This document shows, piece after piece, positions 44,220 to 54,300 of a DNA stretch of 64,000 nt. The notes under the pieces were generated by a model. The model was not told where the DNA came from and did not search any database. It saw nothing but the letters and a program-made list of their open reading frames with translations. The first letter of the stretch is position 1, and each line of letters begins with the position of its first letter. Source of the stretch: an uncultured Parabacteroides sp. (lineage in GTDB: Bacteria; Bacteroidota; Bacteroidia; Bacteroidales; Tannerellaceae); NCBI RefSeq assembly GCF_902493135.1, contig NZ_CABUOD010000026.1, forward strand, positions 5,208 through 69,207, in the 5' to 3' direction. The position numbers were made by a program, and so were the translations under genes.

Positions 44220-44343
44220 ATCGTCGATTTATTAATGGTATTCCGTTCATACGGGGGTAATAAAGGATACCCTCGTTTACAGTGTGCAAAGATAGTGCTT
44301 ACTAACCGAATTTCCCCTAAATCTGTTGAAGAAAATAAATTAG

Positions 44344-44382
44344 AAAAAACGAAGCCCCGGCAGTACGAATACCGCCGGGACT
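44344..44382 (-). terminator. Terminator downstream of DUF6383 cassette 2
   Basis: On the minus strand CCCGGC ... GCCGGGGC followed by TTCGTTTTTTC. It lies ~170 bases after the DUF6383 stop and before the purL promoter, isolating the two. The stretch 44383-44548 holds the conserved 3' cassette flank. Confidence 0.72.
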
Positions 44383-44460
44383 TGTTTTGTGTCTGCATCC
44401 GGTCTTCACAGAGGGAGATGCAGAAGAACTTTTAATTTCATTACTTTAGTATTATTAATA

Positions 44461-44548
44461 TTAAATCCGGTTGCTTGTTCGCCTGTCGCAGGGTAGTTGC
44501 CGTTTAACGGGCACGCAGCCGAAGAATTATTTGATTATAATTTCAAAT
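44461..44548 (-). repeat. Conserved 3' flank of DUF6383 cassette 2
   Basis: This matches 1-86 after the first DUF6383 gene, including GCTTGTTCGCCT, TCGCAGGGTA and AATTATTTGATTATAATTTC. A GCCGTT/AACGGGC stem replaces the GGGAA/TTCCC stem of copy 1. Confidence 0.6.
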
Positions 44549-47500
44549 TTATTTTACGATAGCCTTAACAGCTTCTTCGCCTTCGACAGCTACTACGACT
44601 ACACCCTGAGGAGCAGCGATCACGGCGTTGTCGGAAGTGATAACTGTGTTAGCGATTACTTGGCCAAGAACGTTGCTTACAACAACTTTCTTGCCGGCAG
44701 CACCTGCAACTGTTACCTGGCCTTCGCCTGCGATAACTGTTACTTCAGATGTTGCGATCTTTTCGTTGTCTGTCGGAGTCAGGTCTGTATCGTTGATTGC
44801 GAACAACTGAGCCTGTTCTTTATTGCCCAATACCAATACACCGTTCAGGTAGCTTACATAGGTCTTGTCGGTCTTGCTATCAGCAGGAGCTACTTCGATT
44901 CTGTAATAACCTTCGTTGTCTTCGTCGATCGGGAATGCCCAAGTTGCAGGAGTGATACCCTTCTTACCAACGATATTCAATGTATCAGCAGCTTTAGCAC
45001 CCGGTTTAGCGATAGCCAGAGAATCGTTGTTGCCGAATTCTACACGGTTAGCGTGAACGAAACCGATGCGAGTCAGGCCATCCTGATTGTATTTGACTGT
45101 ATCGCTGTTATGAGCAATAGAGTCGGCATAGCTTACCATATAAGCCTTTGTATCGAATGCGCCAACCTTAGCCGTATCAACCGGTTTTGTAATATAATAA
45201 GCATAGCGGTAGTTATCCGGACGGTTCACATAGGCAGTATCCAAACCAAGAACGAAATCGTTGTCTGTTGCAGCAGCTTTCAATTCCAAACCTGTACGTT
45301 TGATTACAGCGAACGGTTTAACAGCTGTTACCTTAGAAGCCTCGTCACCCATCAGAGAAATTGTAACGTTCTTCGGAGCGTCTGTGATATTCAGATAAGT
45401 TTCTGTTACAGCAGATTCCAGGTTGAATGCCCAGTTGGTGATTTCATCTTCTGCAACAACAGCAGCTTTACCGTTCTGGTCGATAGCAATCTTGGATGAT
45501 TTCAGATTGGCAGCAACTTTAGGATCACCAGTCTCTTTTACATTCCATAACAGTTCGTACTGGTTTGCGTTATCGTTTACACGACGCAATTTAACTGTAT
45601 TATCAGCATGCTGTTTATCTTTTGTCAATAGCAGATCGCTTTGATCGTCATTGAAATACAACGTATCGTTACCCAAATACAGCTCAAAACCGTAAGAAGC
45701 AGCGCTCAAGTTAGCATCGTTCAGTTTTACAAGTGTGCCACCATTCTTAGCTTTCAGTTCCAGAGCCTTGTCTGCATCAGCAGTAGCAACTACAGAAGAG
45801 TCTGCATCCATTGTCAAATAGAACTTAGCTTCCGGATTAACGAAGTTAGTAGCAGTCAACTTGAATGTCAGATGATCTTTATCTGCATCGTTGATGTGCT
45901 TGTAACCCAAGTATTCGTCTTTCTGGTCAGGAACGGCTGTGATTTCCAATGTATCTTTGTTAGTAGTTGCAGCTACATAGATGTTCTTTTCAGCATCTTT
46001 AACGATGATCTTAGCAGTAGTAGTGGTAAAGAAGTTTTTATTTGCATCACGGTTAGCCAACTGATATGTGCCTTCCAATTTGTTTGCAGCAGTCACAATC
46101 CACTGAGTAGCCGGAACACTGTTGTAAACAGCAGTAGCACCTACAATTTCATCACCTGTTGTAGAAGTCATCACCTGATACGGCTTTCTTGCATCAACTT
46201 TCTTCAAGCTCTTGATGAAGAATACATCGCCTACTTCAAATGCCGGTTTCGGACCTTCGATTGATTTGAACGTGATCTTAGTATTCTTTGTGGCAGGATC
46301 ATCTGATGCTGCTACAGATACTTCACGGTGAGTATTGTTAGCTAAAGAGCGGATAACAACTTGAGCAGCCTTTGGTATAAAGCCTTCAGAATACCATTTG
46401 CCTGCAGCAGTTGCTGTCGGCATGAAAGTTTTAATAGTCACTTCATCACCGGCGATCAGTTCAGGATCAACAGTCAATTGGAAAGCAAACAGATTTGCGT
46501 GCTGTCCTAATGCTGGAACAACTTTTGTACCTTCTTCATTTACTGCATGTAATGTATCTGCTCTAAATGTAAAGTACTGTTCTTTTTCTGCCACGTAATT
46601 AGTATCGACACAAAGATAGGCTTGCTTACCTTCAATCAATGAATCGACAATGGCGATTGCGTAATGTTTTTTAGCCTCTGCAAATTCAGTAGATGCCGGA
46701 TTTTCAGATAAGATATCTTTTGATGTAACAAAATTTGTAGCAGAAGCAGAAGTATGGATAGCGGTCAAAAGGCCTTGAATGTTTTCTGAATTTAATTTTC
46801 CACTGTTTCCATTATCAATAGTAGTTGCTGCACCTGTCTGGAACTGGTCAAATACCAAGTTTCCTGCATCTGCTGTTGCGAACAGTGCCTTCGCAGCCTT
46901 GCCTTTTTCAGTGCCAAATTTCGGAGCTTCACTTGTTTCCAAATACGGCTTCACCATATAGTCATTCATGATTGAATCGACATCATGATAAGCCTGCTTT
47001 GTCTCTTTCTTTACTTTTGCAAGCATGCTTTTTACTTGAGCTGCAGCGGCGTTATAATCAGCCAACAGTTTTGAAGTTTTAGGCAGTTTGCCTGCTTTAG
47101 TAAATGTCGTGTCAGCCAAAGCCTTCAATTTGGCATTTGCCGCATTCAAAGAATCCTGGACAGTTCCATTTGTTGTTGAATTTGGATTAAAATACAACTG
47201 TTTTGCTTTGTCAAGTTCTGCAACTGCACCAGCCAAATCAACTGAATTCGGAATAGCAGCGCTCAACTTTGAATCAGCCGGAACCTCATTGTTCTGAACG
47301 TAATCGATAGCTGTCTTGATTTCTGCTTCACAAGCCTTGATGGCAGCGTCCATTTCTGTAAACGCCTTATCTGTCAACTTCTTTGCAGCAGCCAAATCGG
47401 CTTTAAATGTGCTTGTTGAAGTGGCAGATGTATAAATGGCCTCAAAGCCGACAGCACGCAATTTGTTTGCTGTAAACGGATTTTCGAATGCGTTATTCTT

Positions 47501-48238
47501 TACGTCATTGGAAAACTTCAATTCGAAAGAATCGTTGACATCTTTGTTTAAATCGGCTACAGCCAAGTCATAAGGTTTTGTCGCATTAGCAGTAGCATCG
47601 ATCAAATACAAACTCATAACGTTGCCATCAGCAGGAGTTACAGTCGGAACTTCAGCCGGAGTACCTTCTGCCATCATCACTTTAACAGCATTGCCTTTTA
47701 CAACCAATGCGTACTGGTACATTTTACCTGCTGTCGCATCATAAATATTGGTACGAGCTTCAGGACCTTTCAGGAAAGTGATTTTTCCGTCTTTGTCGAT
47801 TGAAACAACTGATTCATCAACCCCCATTTTCCCAATACCATCCGTAGAAGAGATATAAGCATACTTTGCTTTATAGAAAGAGGTTTGAGATGCTTTCACA
47901 TCCTTTTTGGAAACAGACAATTCTTGTCCGTCTTTGTTAACCAACTTGATTTCATAATAAACGCCACCAGCAGCATTCACTTTCTGTTCTACAGTCGGTT
48001 TCCACAATGTAGCATTGAAATCTTCATAAGACTTAACATTATCAGTCTTTACAATAGCAACAGAGTCTCTCTTGCCATCTTCGCTATGACCGATAATTAC
48101 ACGGCTGTTTGCATCTCCAGACAATGCTACATGATAATACTTGGTTGTGTCCAAGAGTTTACCTGCAGCCATCGCTGTCGAAGACAATCCACCAGCTACC
48201 AGAACAGTAGCCAAAAGAGTAGAAAATCTTTTGTTCAT
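44549..48238 (-). CDS. Large secreted DUF6383-type surface protein (cassette 2)
   Basis: A 1229-residue paralogue of the protein at 87-3728. The signal peptide is almost the same (MNKRFSTLLATVLVAGG) and the last ~265 residues agree at roughly four of five positions. The region between differs greatly, though short blocks and overall layout persist (an N-terminal SP-like domain, a helical Ala/Lys-rich section around residues 230-430, then beta-rich repeats). The C-terminal strand pattern again suggests a type IX sorting domain. Function unknown. The upstream segment 48352-48536 appears invertible and is drawn facing away from the gene. Confidence 0.85.
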   Translation of the reverse strand: MNKRFSTLLATVLVAGGLSSTAMAAGKLLDTTKYYHVALSGDANSRVIIGHSEDGKRDSVAIVKTDNVKSYEDFNATLWKPTVEQKVNAAGGVYYEIKLVNKDGQELSVSKKDVKASQTSFYKAKYAYISSTDGIGKMGVDESVVSIDKDGKITFLKGPEARTNIYDATAGKMYQYALVVKGNAVKVMMAEGTPAEVPTVTPADGNVMSLYLIDATANATKPYDLAVADLNKDVNDSFELKFSNDVKNNAFENPFTANKLRAVGFEAIYTSATSTSTFKADLAAAKKLTDKAFTEMDAAIKACEAEIKTAIDYVQNNEVPADSKLSAAIPNSVDLAGAVAELDKAKQLYFNPNSTTNGTVQDSLNAANAKLKALADTTFTKAGKLPKTSKLLADYNAAAAQVKSMLAKVKKETKQAYHDVDSIMNDYMVKPYLETSEAPKFGTEKGKAAKALFATADAGNLVFDQFQTGAATTIDNGNSGKLNSENIQGLLTAIHTSASATNFVTSKDILSENPASTEFAEAKKHYAIAIVDSLIEGKQAYLCVDTNYVAEKEQYFTFRADTLHAVNEEGTKVVPALGQHANLFAFQLTVDPELIAGDEVTIKTFMPTATAAGKWYSEGFIPKAAQVVIRSLANNTHREVSVAASDDPATKNTKITFKSIEGPKPAFEVGDVFFIKSLKKVDARKPYQVMTSTTGDEIVGATAVYNSVPATQWIVTAANKLEGTYQLANRDANKNFFTTTTAKIIVKDAEKNIYVAATTNKDTLEITAVPDQKDEYLGYKHINDADKDHLTFKLTATNFVNPEAKFYLTMDADSSVVATADADKALELKAKNGGTLVKLNDANLSAASYGFELYLGNDTLYFNDDQSDLLLTKDKQHADNTVKLRRVNDNANQYELLWNVKETGDPKVAANLKSSKIAIDQNGKAAVVAEDEITNWAFNLESAVTETYLNITDAPKNVTISLMGDEASKVTAVKPFAVIKRTGLELKAAATDNDFVLGLDTAYVNRPDNYRYAYYITKPVDTAKVGAFDTKAYMVSYADSIAHNSDTVKYNQDGLTRIGFVHANRVEFGNNDSLAIAKPGAKAADTLNIVGKKGITPATWAFPIDEDNEGYYRIEVAPADSKTDKTYVSYLNGVLVLGNKEQAQLFAINDTDLTPTDNEKIATSEVTVIAGEGQVTVAGAAGKKVVVSNVLGQVIANTVITSDNAVIAAPQGVVVVAVEGEEAVKAIVK

Positions 48239-48294
48239 AATCTAAAATGTTTAATTAATAATAATGTATATTGAATCTATAATGTCGTTCTCTG

Positions 48295-48320
48295 AAACGG
48301 CTGGCTTTCAGCCGTTTTTA
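48295..48320. other. Hairpin in leader of DUF6383 cassette 2
   Basis: AAACGGCTG/CAGCCGTTT with a 7-base loop core followed by TTTA on the plus strand. It would sit in the 5' leader of the DUF6383 mRNA when the promoter is ON, and acts as a plus-strand terminator-like structure against the gene. Cassette 1 has no such hairpin at this place. Confidence 0.5.
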
Positions 48321-48333
48321 TTAATCCTTGTAA

Positions 48334-48369
48334 AATGACGAGCTAAAACGTACGTTTTTTTTAGTCATT
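48334..48369. repeat. Inverted repeat, gene-proximal, invertible promoter 2
   Basis: Centred between 48351 and 48352 on AAAACGTACGTTTT, with arms AATGAC and GTCATT. It is an inverted match to 48517-48556 with a few differences in the bases between the core and the arms. Confidence 0.8.
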
Positions 48370-48536
48370 TTTTTTGTCGTTCTTTGTGCTTCGTAATGAG
48401 AAAGGTAATTTTTGTCCTCGTTTCGCTATCGTATTGATAAGAAAGGATATAGAAATGGAAAATTTCTTGGTGGAAATAGTTGGAGGTTAAAAAGGAATGC
48501 CTATTTTTGTAGCTGAAAAATGACGAATTTAAACGT
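48352..48536. promoter_or_regulatory. Invertible promoter segment 2 (185 bp), drawn OFF
   Basis: The homologue of the segment at 3842-4027, one base shorter. It carries a plus-strand promoter that points away from the DUF6383 gene at 44549-48238; inversion would place the start near 48360 and give a ~115-nt leader. The shared sites, spacing and promoter in two paralogous loci argue against chance. Confidence 0.78.
48480..48509 (+). promoter_or_regulatory. Bacteroidales promoter inside invertible segment 2
   Basis: TTG at 48480-48482, a 19-base spacer and TATTTTTG at 48502-48509, the same spacing as in segment 1. The predicted start is at the edge of the distal repeat. Confidence 0.73.
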
Positions 48537-48556
48537 ACGTTTTCGTTAGTCATTTT
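48517..48556. repeat. Inverted repeat, gene-distal, invertible promoter 2
   Basis: Centred between 48536 and 48537 on AAACGTACGTTT with arms AAAATGAC and GTCATTTT. It is nearly identical to the distal repeat of cassette 1 (one base differs between core and right arm). Confidence 0.8.
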
Positions 48557-48994
48557 TCCTGCCTTCCCAACTTGCTATTTATCAATAATTTATAATCATA
48601 TTTCCCCGATTTTGGCAATGTAAGAATAATAATTTTTAAGATTGGTCAGTTTCAGCCATTCCGTTATTATTCAGTGTGTTAAGTTTTTTTGTTTCGACTG
48701 ATGAAAAGGCTGTTTTCGGGTATTTTTCGAGCAAGGTAACCCCTCGTGTCTTTTTTTGTTAATTTCCTACGCTTCCATTTGCTTATTTTTGTATTGTCGT
48801 TTTCCGTTACTATTGGATAATCAAGTTATATCGGGATAAAATCTTCCCTTCCTATGCTGATCCGGCAAGGGGGTTATTGTAGAATATTGTTTCGTTAACA
48901 ACAAAACACATTCTTTGCAAATAACTGCAAATACCGGTTCTTTATCAGGCAAAAAGGTTTTTTTACTATGAGGTGCGCGGTTTTTTGCCGCAAA

Positions 48995-49108
48995 GACGGT
49001 CGTCATCGCCGTGAGTTGCCGGGGGTATATGCCATGAAGACGGTCGTCATGGTAGTGAAGACGGTCGTCGCGGTGATGAAGACGGTCGTCATGCCGGCAA
49101 AGAGGTAA
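48995..49108. repeat. GC-rich 21-bp tandem repeat
   Basis: GACGGTCGTC occurs at 48995, 49039, 49060 and 49081; the last three are exactly 21 bases apart and part of AAGACGGTCGTC-centred units. Each unit has a GACG/CGTC inverted core. Plus-strand reading from 49034 gives a 24-residue frame with KTVV repeated every seven residues; the minus strand reads TTVF repeats. The rest of 48557-49446 is AT-rich without a convincing gene. Confidence 0.75.
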
Positions 49109-49446
49109 ATTTCTTTTGAAATATTAGGATCTGCCGGTAACATTCGTTTGCTACAGACGATTCTCCGGGAGTTTAGCTTTTCCATAATGTCAGGATTTTT
49201 TACTTTTCAGTGACAATGAGACTTCGTTTTTTCTATTTCCTGCCGACCTCTTTTTATCTGCTGCTTATTAATTCCGGTCAAAAAGAGGGAAACGTCAAAC
49301 ACGAATTGTCCGGAATTTCATTCCAAATAGAAAAACGTCCCAATAAGGGTTATTGTCTGTTTTTTTAATAACCAGATTTAGGAGATTTATTTTATTATTC
49401 ATTGATTTGGCAACGAACTCATAGAACTTGTGCAAAATCTCAAAAA

Positions 49447-50052
49447 CTACTGGCAGGAAGAATTCCCGATCAGGCAAGCCAGTATGGAAAGGATATCGAG
49501 GCGCACCAAGTGGTTGCGTATCTCGCTCAATGCTTTGGATATATGTTTTTCTACCGCCTTTTCGCTGATTTCCAGTTGGGCGGCTATTTCTTTATTCCGC
49601 AGGTTCTTTTCGCGGCTCAGCTTATAGACTGTCCGGCATTGGGGCGGAAGAGTGTCGACAAACCGGTTGATCTCGTCGGTGATCTCTTTCAGCAAGAGCG
49701 TGTCATGTTGGTTGTAGCCGAGAATCTCCTGGTTGATCAGCTCGTCTATCGTATCGATGCCTTCGATGCGCTTTTGCATCAGGGCTGAATTCAGGTAATT
49801 AATGGAACGGTTATAGACGGCGCGGTAAAGGTAGGGCTTGATCGGATCGTTGAAGTCGATGTTCTCCTTCTTCTCCCAAAGTGACATGAAAACATCTTGG
49901 GTGATATCTTCGGCGGCTTGCCAGTCGCCCACGAAGCGGTAGGCGTAAGTGACTGAAATTTTGAAATAGGCCTCAAACAGTTCCCGGAATAGCGACAGGT
50001 CATTTGCTCTGTCGTGTCTTTTTTTCAGACTGTATTCTTCCGGTACTTTCAT
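49447..50052 (-). CDS. ECF sigma factor of the SusC/SusD locus
   Basis: A 201-residue sigma-70 protein from ATG 50052 (MKVPEEYSLKKRHDR); the frame opens at 50355, but the added part overlaps the divergent FecR gene and is not family-like. Region 2 shows GDWQAAEDITQDVFMSLWEKKENI and region 4 LPPQCRTVYKLSREKNLRNKEIAAQLEISEKAVEKHISKAL. It is divergent from fecR (112 bp apart). A -7 box TATTTTTG (complement at 50086-50093) marks its promoter. It likely activates the SusC/SusD operon. Confidence 0.92.
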   Translation of the reverse strand: MKVPEEYSLKKRHDRANDLSLFRELFEAYFKISVTYAYRFVGDWQAAEDITQDVFMSLWEKKENIDFNDPIKPYLYRAVYNRSINYLNSALMQKRIEGIDTIDELINQEILGYNQHDTLLLKEITDEINRFVDTLPPQCRTVYKLSREKNLRNKEIAAQLEISEKAVEKHISKALSEIRNHLVRLDILSILACLIGNSSCQ

Positions 50053-50164
50053 GATATTCTGCTTCTCTCTCTGGATATTTTTTAGCAAAAATATAATTTT
50101 TTTCAATTCGGAGGTAGGGATGTCCGCTTTTGTTTTGTGATAAGTATAGAGAATGTAATCAAAA

Positions 50165-51157
50165 ATGAACGATATAATACTAAAATATTTACAAGGAAAT
50201 GCTTCGGAAAAGGAGAAGGATGTTCTTCTTGGCTGGCTGAGGGCCGGTGAGGAGAATAAGAAAGTCTTTTCCGAAATAAGAGATCGGTGGCTGGAAAGCG
50301 GTGCAGCCCCGGTGTCGGATCCTGAATGGGTGAAGCGGGCTTTCGGGCGTTTCATGGCCGGGATCGAGGCGAAAGAGAGAGTACGGAAACAGATACGCCT
50401 CTCTTATTTCGTGAAAGTTGCCGCATCTGTCGCCCTACTGTTGGCTTGCTCGCTGGGTGGGTATTTTGCCGGACAAAATCGGTTTTTCGATTCTTCAACT
50501 CAAGAGCAGTTGGTGATGAACCGTGTCATTATGGGAAAAGACAGCAAAGGGCCTGTGAGCTTGCCGGACGGGACGACCGTCTGGCTGAATGCCAACAGCA
50601 GGTTGATCTATCCGGAACGTTTCTCTGAAGATAAGCGCTTTGTGAAGTTGGAAGGAGAAGGTTATTTCGAAGTCGTACGCAATGAAAAGGCGCCTTTCTT
50701 TGTGGAGACGGACGGGATGGTTGTCAACGTGTTGGGCACTCATTTCAATGTTAACAATTATGAGAATAAGGAAACGATCGAAACAACCTTGCTTTCAGGT
50801 AAGGTGGAAGTCCTTTTGTCCGGTATGAGCAAAGGGATCATCCTGAAACCGAACCAACGGATTTCCTGCAACAGGCAGAACGGGACCTATAGTCTGGCTG
50901 AGGTGGATGCCTCCGATTATATCATCTGGATCGGTGACAGATTGGTCTGTACGAACGAAAAGCTGTCGACCATCCTGCACCGGATGAAGCACTGGTATAA
51001 TATGGATATAGAATGCAGGAAAGGAGTTCCGCTCGATCATCGCTTGTCGTTGACCATCCGGAAAGAGTCGCCGGAAGAAATCTTGAAGTTGTTGACTTTG
51101 ATCAGCCCGATCCGCTACACGATCAAGGGAGATAAAATAATAATCAGTCCTAAATAG
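50165..51157 (+). CDS. FecR family anti-sigma regulator
   Basis: A 330-residue inner-membrane protein: a cytoplasmic N-terminus (residues ~1-80) that binds the sigma factor, one transmembrane helix (VAASVALLLACSLGGYFAG, ~85-105), the FecR domain (SLPDGTTVWLNANSRLIYPERF ... EGEGYFEV), and a DUF4974 C-terminal domain (RLVCTNEKLSTILHRMKHWYNMDI). Signals from the STN domain of the neighbouring SusC pass through FecR to the sigma factor. Confidence 0.93.
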   Translation: MNDIILKYLQGNASEKEKDVLLGWLRAGEENKKVFSEIRDRWLESGAAPVSDPEWVKRAFGRFMAGIEAKERVRKQIRLSYFVKVAASVALLLACSLGGYFAGQNRFFDSSTQEQLVMNRVIMGKDSKGPVSLPDGTTVWLNANSRLIYPERFSEDKRFVKLEGEGYFEVVRNEKAPFFVETDGMVVNVLGTHFNVNNYENKETIETTLLSGKVEVLLSGMSKGIILKPNQRISCNRQNGTYSLAEVDASDYIIWIGDRLVCTNEKLSTILHRMKHWYNMDIECRKGVPLDHRLSLTIRKESPEEILKLLTLISPIRYTIKGDKIIISPK

Positions 51158-51209
51158 TAATCGATAAATAAATTGCCTATGATCTAAGATTCAGAAAAAC
51201 ATCAAAAAA

Positions 51210-51283
51210 ATCAGGCAGATGTTACCAGCATCCGCCTGATGTAAAACTAAACAAACTGCTCTCAAAGGTAAGAGCGTGAGAGC
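51210..51283 (+). promoter_or_regulatory. Two hairpins between fecR and susC
   Basis: ATCAGGCAGATG pairs with CATCCGCCTGAT (51210-51240, one G-U), then GCTCTC pairs with GAGAGC (51258-51283). They lie in the 155-bp gap before the SusC start. No T tract follows the first stem, so they are not a simple terminator; leader attenuation or mRNA processing is possible. Confidence 0.55.
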
Positions 51284-51312
51284 AAAATGTAAAACTTTAA
51301 ACATTCAAATGT

Positions 51313-54300
51313 ATGAAAAAAAAGTCCACGAATGGGATAGCTATCCCCATTCTTAACATTAATTTATTCAGGAAAATGAAGCTAATACTTTTATTTGTTG
51401 CCATTTCCTTTTTCCAACTGTCCGCAGTGGAAAGTTATGCCCAGAACGCGAAGATAAATCTGAGCCTGTCTGATGTGACGCTTGCAGAAGCGATCCGATC
51501 CATTGAAGCGAATACGCAGTTCGTGTTTTTCTTCAATAACTCCGCCATTGATATGACGAAACATGTTAACCTGAATGTCAAGAACGGAAATATCAAAGAG
51601 GTTTTGAACCAGATTCTTTCTTCTTATACCTATCGTATAGAAGACAATAAGATCGTCCTGTTGGGCGAAGTGCAGCAGGATGGCAAGATCACGGGTGTCG
51701 TTTCGGATGCTTTCGGCCCGATCGCAGGCGCCAACGTGGTGGTGAAGGGCACGACAAACGGAACGATCACCGACATGAACGGAAACTTCTCCCTTGACGT
51801 TCCGAAAGGATCCAAACTACAGATTTCATATATCGGCTACATCACGAAGGAACTGACTGTGGGCGATAAAACAAACTATTCCATACAACTGGCCGAAGAC
51901 TCGCAGGCGTTGGACGAAGTGGTCGTTGTCGGCTACGGTACGGAAAAGAAGGTCAACGTGATCGGTTCGATCGCCCAGATCGGTAGCGAGAAACTCGAAA
52001 ACCGTTCGACCCCGCAGTTGTCGAATGCCTTGACCGGACAGATGGCGGGTGTGACCGTCATCCAGCGTTCGGGACGTCCGGGTAATAGCGGCGGTGAGAT
52101 CCGTGTGCGTGGTGTCGGTTCTTTTGGCGGTGAAAGCAACAAATCGGATGCTTTGGTCCTGATCGACGGTATCCCCGGCAAGCTGAACGATGTCAGCTCG
52201 GAAGATGTAGAATCCATTTCCGTATTGAAGGATGCTTCGACGGCAGCCATCTACGGTTCGCGTGCTGCAAACGGCGTTATCCTGGTGACGACGAAAACGG
52301 GTAAGGAAGGGAAGGTTTCTGTCGGTTATAACGGATATGTCGGTTTCAACACGCCTACGGCATTGCCGGAATTTGTCGATACCTGGCAATATGCGACTCT
52401 CTACAATGAAGCGGTAGGCCGTGAGGCTTATACGCAGGAGGAAATCCAGAAGTTCAGAGACGGCAGCGATCCGGATCATTATGCCAATGCACGTTATCTG
52501 GATGAAGTTTTTTCCCGTAAAGGTTTGCAGACCGGGCATGACGTGACGGTTAACGGAGGTAACGCACAGAACCGGTATATGGTTTCATTCGGTTATCTGA
52601 AACAGAACGGCATCGTGGAGAAAAACGATTACCAGCGCTACAATGCCCGTGTGAACCTGATCAACGAAATCCTGCCGGGACTGAAGTTGACCAGCCGCCT
52701 GTCCGGCGTATATGGCAATCGGAAAGAGCCGATGGCTCCGGGTGGTGACGATGCCGATAATATGTTGATACTTATTCAGAAAGCCTTGCGTTTCCCCGGA
52801 CTTACGCCGACTGTCTTGTCTGACGGTACGTTTGGCGCCGGACGTGAATTGCACGGAACGCCTGCCGGATGGATCAAGAGCGATTCTTTCTATGAGAATC
52901 CGGAATTTTCTTTAAATGCCAATGTCCGCCTGGATTATAATCCGATCAAAGATTTGCAATTGTCCGCTATCGGCGCATATACTTATACGAACGGTGAAGA
53001 ACGCACTTACCGTTCGACGATGAAGCTTTCCGGCGACCGTGTGTTGGGTCCGTCCGAGTTAAAGCATAAGATGGGTAAGACGATTTATAAGACTTTCCAG
53101 GCGACTGCCGAATATAATAAGACAATCGGCGGACATACTTTCGGCATCTTGGCCGGTTACTCCTGGGAACAGGAAGACTATCGTTATGTACAGGGGTCAC
53201 GCGATAAATTCCCTGGAAACGACCTGCCTTATCTGAATGCCGGTTCACCGGATAACCAGAAATCGGAAGGAACCGGGAATGCTTGGGCGATCCAATCCGG
53301 TTTCGGACGTCTCCGTTATAATTTCAACGAACGTTACCTGTTTGAATCTACGGTTCGTTATGACGGTTCTTCCCGTTTCCCTCAAAGCAAAAAGTTCGGT
53401 TTCTTCCCGTCTGTTGCAGCCGGTTGGAGATTGTCGGAAGAAAACTTCTTTAAGGAAAACGAATCGCTGGGCTTCATCTCCAACTTAAAACTGAAAGTAT
53501 CGTGGGGACGCCTCGGTAATCAGAATATCGGTAACTACCCGTACCAGTCCGTATATGAACTGGGACAGAACTATCCTTTCGGAGATACTTATACGCAAGG
53601 TGCCGCTGTCACGACGGCTGTAGATCCGACCATCAAATGGGAAGAAACGGAAACCGTCGACGGTGGTCTGGAAGCTGTCTTCTGGAACGGTTTGCTGAGT
53701 GTGAACGCTTCTTATTTCAATCGCCGTACATACGATATCCTGTATAAACCGAGTGGAAGTGTCTCTACTATTTTAGGACAGAAGATATCGGAGATGAATA
53801 CCGGAGAGTTGAAGAATTTCGGTTGGGAATTTGAGGTAGGACATCGTAATAAGATCGGGGAGGTCTCTTATAATGTGAATGCCAATCTGTCTATCATTAA
53901 GAATAAGCTGGTGACTTTAGGTGTCGGTAATGTGGAACAGTTGAACGGTCTGGTTGGAAATGGTAGTGATTTGTTCATCGATTATCCGATTCAGATGTAT
54001 TACGGGTATGTTTCCGATGGCGTTTTTCTGGATGAAAAAGACATAAAGTCCTGGCATGACCAGAGCAAGGTTACGCCTAATCCGCAGCCGGGAGATATCC
54101 GTTACAAGGATATCAGCGGACCGGACGGTGTGCCTGACGGCAAGATCGATCCGAATTATGACCGTGTGTATTTGGGTTCCCGTATTCCGAAATTCACTTT
54201 CGGGCTGAACTTGGGTGTGGAATATAAGGGGTTGGACCTGTCGGTATTGTTGCAAGGGGTTGCCGGTGTGACCGGTATGTTGGACGGCTTTGCCGGCTGG

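Noticed and set aside
48995..49108. CRISPR array
   Set aside because: Units of 21 bp without spacers and no cas genes nearby; a simple tandem repeat.
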